From positions 1-6,677 of the forward strand of contig JAGVJV010000070.1 in the NCBI GenBank assembly GCA_020050965.1: a stretch of DNA of 6,677 nucleotides, given 5' to 3'. The notes under the pieces were generated by a model, which had not been told where the DNA came from, ran no database searches, and worked only from the letters and a program-made list of their open reading frames with translations. The stretch comes from Parachlamydiales bacterium. Its GTDB lineage: Bacteria > Chlamydiota > Chlamydiia > Chlamydiales > Rhabdochlamydiaceae. Each line of letters begins with the position of its first letter. Position 1 is the stretch's first letter. This document shows positions 3,710 through 6,677 of the stretch, piece after piece. Both the position numbers and the translations under genes were made by a program.

Positions 3710-5506
3710 ATGACTAAAGAATTTACTCCAGATTATATTATTGTCGGAGCAGGTGCTGGTGGCGCTGTTTTGGCTGCGAGGCTTGCAGAAGATAAAAACA
3801 CAAAAGTCTTGCTGATCGAAGCAGGTCCAGACAATACCACCGAAAAAGATATTGTCGCTGCTGCGACTTGGATGTACCTTGCTGACCTTCCACAAGCTAT
3901 TTCGCCAAACGGTTCACCTTCTAATTGGAACTTCAAAACACAGCCGCAAAATGGAAAGGTCTATGCCTATCCGCGGGGGACGGGGCTTGGAGGTTCAACC
4001 AACCACCATGCCATGGTTGACGGCCGCGGCAGCCCTGTGATCTATGACAAATGGGCCGAACTCGTGGGTGACCCAAGCTGGAGCGCTGAGAGCCTCGATT
4101 ATTTCTTTAAGAAGATGGAGAACTTCGATGTCCCTAAAGCCAAGAAAGAGGCCCATGGACAAAAAGGATGGCTCCACATCAAACACTGCAAAATCAGAGA
4201 AGAATTTCAAGAGAATATGATTAAAGCGGCGAAAGAGAAATTTGGCGCCGAATACCGTGAAGATTTCTATGATAACCCTAGCGACATGTCTGGCATCGGG
4301 CCCCATGATACCCAAGTCCACAATGACGGAAGGCGTTCTTATGTCGCCACCGATTTATTGCTGCCCCGTTATAAGGAGAATAAGGAAAAAGGATGGAATA
4401 ACTTCGAGATCATCACCGACCATCTGGTGACGAAAGTCCTATTCGATGGAAATCGGGCAATTGGAGTGGAAGCAATCGATGGAGCCCGTGCTTACAAGGT
4501 TGATAAACGTCATAACCCCAGCAGCAAAAATGGGAAGAAGGTAGTCTACAAAGCAAATAAAGAGGTCATTATTTGCGGTGGAGCCATCAATACCCCCCAA
4601 CTGCTGCTGCTCTCGGGCGTTGGGCCAAAAGCTGATCTAGAAAAACTGGGCATTAAAGTAGTAAAAGATGCCCCTGGCGTCGGCCATAACCTCCAAGATC
4701 ACATGGAAGTGACCCTAGTATTTGAAGTGAAAAATTTGCCGAATGGGGTATGGCTCTCTCAAGCAGCTCTCTTATCTCTAACGGATAAATCCTGGGAAAA
4801 AAAGGCCGAAATGGACGCTCTAACGGAGAGTTCAACGCCGATCGTATGGGAATGGTTCAGCGATGTAGATGCCCGCGATAAACGGTTTCCCGATCTGCAT
4901 ATCCATACGATCCATGCCTATTTCCGTGATTTCAATTTCAACCCTGAGACATTCCCAGATGCAGATCCATTAAAAGCTGGATATCTGCCAAAGATATGGG
5001 AAGGATTGGATCCAACAAATCCAAAAGCATTTTTATGTTTTCTGACAGAAAACACGAAAGTGAAAGCGAATACAGGTACGATTAAATTAAGCAGTACCGA
5101 TCCAACGGAGCCCCCCGTCATTGACCTGTGCTTAAATAAATCCGATGAGGATGTGACACGCCTGGCCAAAGGGATCATGCTTGAGAGAGAGCTGATGAGC
5201 CATCCAAGCTTGCAGCAATATCAACCGGAAGAGGTTCTACCGGGTCCTGATTTTTCAACCTTAGATCAGTTAAAAGACTACATCAAGCGGTATTCCTCTT
5301 TCGGCCACCATATGAGCGGTACTGCCAAAATGGGCAAGAAGAGCGATCCGATGGCTGTTGTCGATTCAAACTTAAAAGTCATCGGCTTGGAAGGGCTGAG
5401 AATCTGCGACACCTCGGTTTTCCCGACGATCCCAAGCTATAATACTTCCCGTCCAGCCTACATGGTCGGCGAGGTCCTAGCAGACAAGATCAAATCAGGG
5501 AAATAG
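3710..5506 (+). CDS. GMC-family FAD oxidoreductase (choline dehydrogenase-like)
   Basis: The 598-residue flavoprotein oxidises an alcohol group to an aldehyde or ketone using FAD. The N-terminal Rossmann fold has 'YIIVGAGAGG' (GxGxxG at 13-18) and Glu37 in 'LLIEAG' for the ADP ribose. GMC signature 1 is 'PRGTGLGGSTNHHAM' at 88-102 and signature 2 is 'GGAINTPQLLLLSGVGP' at 290-306. The C-terminal block 'GHHMSGTAKMG' supplies the likely catalytic base His534, and 'PSYNTSRPAYMVGE' supplies partner Asn578, a His-Asn pair as in choline oxidase. It is somewhat longer than the usual 530-570 residues. No signal peptide or membrane segment is seen, so it is probably cytoplasmic. GAGGG lies a rather short 3 nt before the ATG. 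Its 3' end overlaps the convergent oxidase gene by 12 nt. Parts look GC-richer than the neighbouring genes, compatible with transfer. The substrate cannot be read from sequence; choline is only one option. Confidence 0.92.
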   Translation: MTKEFTPDYIIVGAGAGGAVLAARLAEDKNTKVLLIEAGPDNTTEKDIVAAATWMYLADLPQAISPNGSPSNWNFKTQPQNGKVYAYPRGTGLGGSTNHHAMVDGRGSPVIYDKWAELVGDPSWSAESLDYFFKKMENFDVPKAKKEAHGQKGWLHIKHCKIREEFQENMIKAAKEKFGAEYREDFYDNPSDMSGIGPHDTQVHNDGRRSYVATDLLLPRYKENKEKGWNNFEIITDHLVTKVLFDGNRAIGVEAIDGARAYKVDKRHNPSSKNGKKVVYKANKEVIICGGAINTPQLLLLSGVGPKADLEKLGIKVVKDAPGVGHNLQDHMEVTLVFEVKNLPNGVWLSQAALLSLTDKSWEKKAEMDALTESSTPIVWEWFSDVDARDKRFPDLHIHTIHAYFRDFNFNPETFPDADPLKAGYLPKIWEGLDPTNPKAFLCFLTENTKVKANTGTIKLSSTDPTEPPVIDLCLNKSDEDVTRLAKGIMLERELMSHPSLQQYQPEEVLPGPDFSTLDQLKDYIKRYSSFGHHMSGTAKMGKKSDPMAVVDSNLKVIGLEGLRICDTSVFPTIPSYNTSRPAYMVGEVLADKIKSGK

Positions 5507-6677
5507 TCGCTGGATGTAATCGTTTGAGAACAGTCCATCGGGGTCTAACTCTTTTTTTGCTTCGATGAAACGGTCATAGGTCTGAGGATAAAGCTCTTTA
5601 ACCTTCTCTTTTGTCAAGGTGTGGATTTTGCCCCAATGAGGTCGTCCACGATACTTAAACATCGCCTGTTCAAAGGTAGGGAATAATTCTCGGAATCCCT
5701 TTTTTACTTTTGTGACGAAAGTCATATAAGCCACCGACTGATTCAGACTGGGGCTCAAATAGCCGTAAGTGTCGGGTCCGACAAACCTCACATAGATTGT
5801 CCACACAATCCGCGGATGGTTCTTGGAATATTGACGGATCACATCTAGAGCGTCCCTGATTGCATTGCCCAGATGTTCAACAGGAACCGCAATCTCTTCT
5901 TCAACATAAATTCCCTCATCTGCCGGGGATAAGATCCTATTACTTTCATCTACGCAGGAAAAGTTGTGAGATAAATCACAATAAATTTTAAAAAAAATAG
6001 GGTGCACCGGGTAAAATTTAAAACCAATTTCATTTCCAAAGTGATTCAATCCGCTGTGAATAATATAACCCCATCGATTGCGCACCTGCTCATCAGTTTT
6101 CTGGTAGCGGAGCGTAATGACTCTTTCAGTATAAGGACAGATTCCAAACTGGAAATGATCGTAAGTCTTCAAGGACTGTGGGAGCTCCCTTAGACAATCT
6201 TTCAAATTGGTCTTGAGTTTAGTGAGCTTAAGTTTATAGAGAGGGATGCAACGGAGGGTAAGGGCGTAAACGATCCCTAAGCAGCCTAAATTGACGACAG
6301 CCGCAGAAAAGAGGTGCTCGCTCGTATTTGGATTGAGAATGCGGACCTCACCTTTCGCATCGACTAGCTCGATCTCTTCAATAAAACTACTCAGGCTTCC
6401 ACTTCTTCCAGTCCCATGAGTAGCAGTTGCCGTTGCTCCGGCAATGCTCTGTCTAAGAATATAGCCTTGGTTTGGCAAAGTTAGACCTTCTTTGGCCAGA
6501 TTTTTGAGGAGAGCTTTTAGCTTAATTCCACTTTCAACCCGTACAGTCATTTTATCTCTGTCGATCGATAGGACTTTGCCCAGCTTATCCGTATGCATCT
6601 GAATGTCAGGCGTGACACATAGATCGCTATAGGAGTGGAGGGTCCCAACCGCTCGGATCTTTAATCCCCGCTCTTTC
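5495..6677 (-). CDS. FAD-linked aldonolactone/alditol oxidase (L-gulonolactone/D-arabinono-lactone oxidase family), N-terminus beyond window
   Basis: The frame is open to the window edge, giving 393 visible residues; the first Met (6598) is internal. The 26 codons before it read 'RAVGTLHSYSD', the conserved start of the FAD-binding (PCMH-type) domain. The His there (codon 6637-6635) matches the residue that holds FAD covalently in gulonolactone and alditol oxidases. 'RQSIAGATATATHGTG' is the FAD pyrophosphate motif. The C-terminal ALO domain carries 'RGRPHWGKIH' and 'DPDGLFSNDYIQRLF', both hallmarks of the family. Members oxidise aldonolactones such as L-gulono-1,4-lactone or D-arabinono-1,4-lactone, or alditols, passing electrons to oxygen or another acceptor; the substrate here is unknown. 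Family length of about 430 suggests roughly 30-45 residues are missing. It converges on the GMC oxidoreductase gene with a 12-nt overlap and no clear terminator between. Confidence 0.9.
   Translation of the reverse strand, partial: KERGLKIRAVGTLHSYSDLCVTPDIQMHTDKLGKVLSIDRDKMTVRVESGIKLKALLKNLAKEGLTLPNQGYILRQSIAGATATATHGTGRSGSLSSFIEEIELVDAKGEVRILNPNTSEHLFSAAVVNLGCLGIVYALTLRCIPLYKLKLTKLKTNLKDCLRELPQSLKTYDHFQFGICPYTERVITLRYQKTDEQVRNRWGYIIHSGLNHFGNEIGFKFYPVHPIFFKIYCDLSHNFSCVDESNRILSPADEGIYVEEEIAVPVEHLGNAIRDALDVIRQYSKNHPRIVWTIYVRFVGPDTYGYLSPSLNQSVAYMTFVTKVKKGFRELFPTFEQAMFKYRGRPHWGKIHTLTKEKVKELYPQTYDRFIEAKKELDPDGLFSNDYIQRLFP

Noticed and set aside
3656..3895. 79-aa open frame on the - strand over the GMC promoter and 5' end
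   Set aside because: It overlaps a well-supported gene, shows no domain-like pattern or SD, and crosses the intergenic dyads; it is a shadow frame.
3995..4321. 108-aa open frame antisense to the GMC oxidoreductase
   Set aside because: It lies fully inside a conserved gene whose motifs are intact; codon pattern mirrors the sense frame.
5552..5558. T7 run 46 nt after the GMC gene stop as an intrinsic terminator
   Set aside because: No stable GC-rich stem immediately precedes it; the Ts encode Lys/Glu codons of the opposite oxidase gene.
1..6677. tRNA/rRNA genes, CRISPR arrays, transposases, attachment sites
   Set aside because: No repeat-spacer pattern, transposase motif, cloverleaf or long direct repeat was seen in the intergenic regions, and nearly all the rest is coding.

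Overview
The window most likely comes from a Chlamydia-like (environmental Chlamydiota) bacterium, though this rests on inference. Two observations point there. The left edge carries a Cys-rich outer-membrane beta-barrel protein of the Lpg1974/MOMP-like type, with the tail of a probable second copy just upstream. The middle carries a hypothetical protein with two hydrophobic segments and an 'LAPCFQP' C-terminal motif that resembles uncharacterised proteins of amoeba-associated chlamydiae. A Legionella/Coxiella-type gammaproteobacterium is the main alternative, because Lpg1974-like porins also occur there. All genes are complete except the two at the window edges.

Left (1-1126, + strand): the last 11 codons of a probable outer-membrane protein, then 15 nt later a complete 357-aa outer-membrane protein with a signal peptide and a C-terminal Phe. 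A 10-bp stem followed by a short T run, lying inside the next convergent gene, is the best candidate terminator for this unit.

Centre-left (1123-2887, - strand): a compact regulatory/xenobiotic-response block. A MerR-family activator with a TipAS-type effector domain is followed by its own intrinsic terminator. The terminator T-run merges into the -35 box of a near-consensus promoter that drives a two-gene operon, a VOC-fold protein and a MarR-family repressor, joined by a TAATG stop/start overlap. A 12-bp perfect palindrome in the promoter spacer is a good candidate MarR autorepression operator. Upstream of the MerR gene is a long-spacer (20 bp) promoter with a 5-4-5 dyad inside the spacer, the usual layout for MerR-type autoregulation. 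Inside the MerR gene an in-frame ATG with a Shine-Dalgarno-like sequence sits exactly at the start of the effector domain. This recalls the TipAL/TipAS dual products of Streptomyces.

Centre (2898-3709): a hypothetical membrane protein on the - strand with its own promoter, then a 161-nt divergent intergenic region with a 9-bp inverted repeat and a 13-nt dyad directly abutting a TTGACA box.

Right (3710-6677): a 598-aa GMC-family FAD oxidoreductase (+), and convergent to it with a 12-nt overlap an FAD-linked aldonolactone/alditol oxidase-type protein (-), whose N-terminus runs off the window. Both are flavoenzymes acting on alcohol or sugar-type substrates, but their orientation means they are not one operon. 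No RNA genes, CRISPR arrays, insertion sequences or attachment sites were seen.
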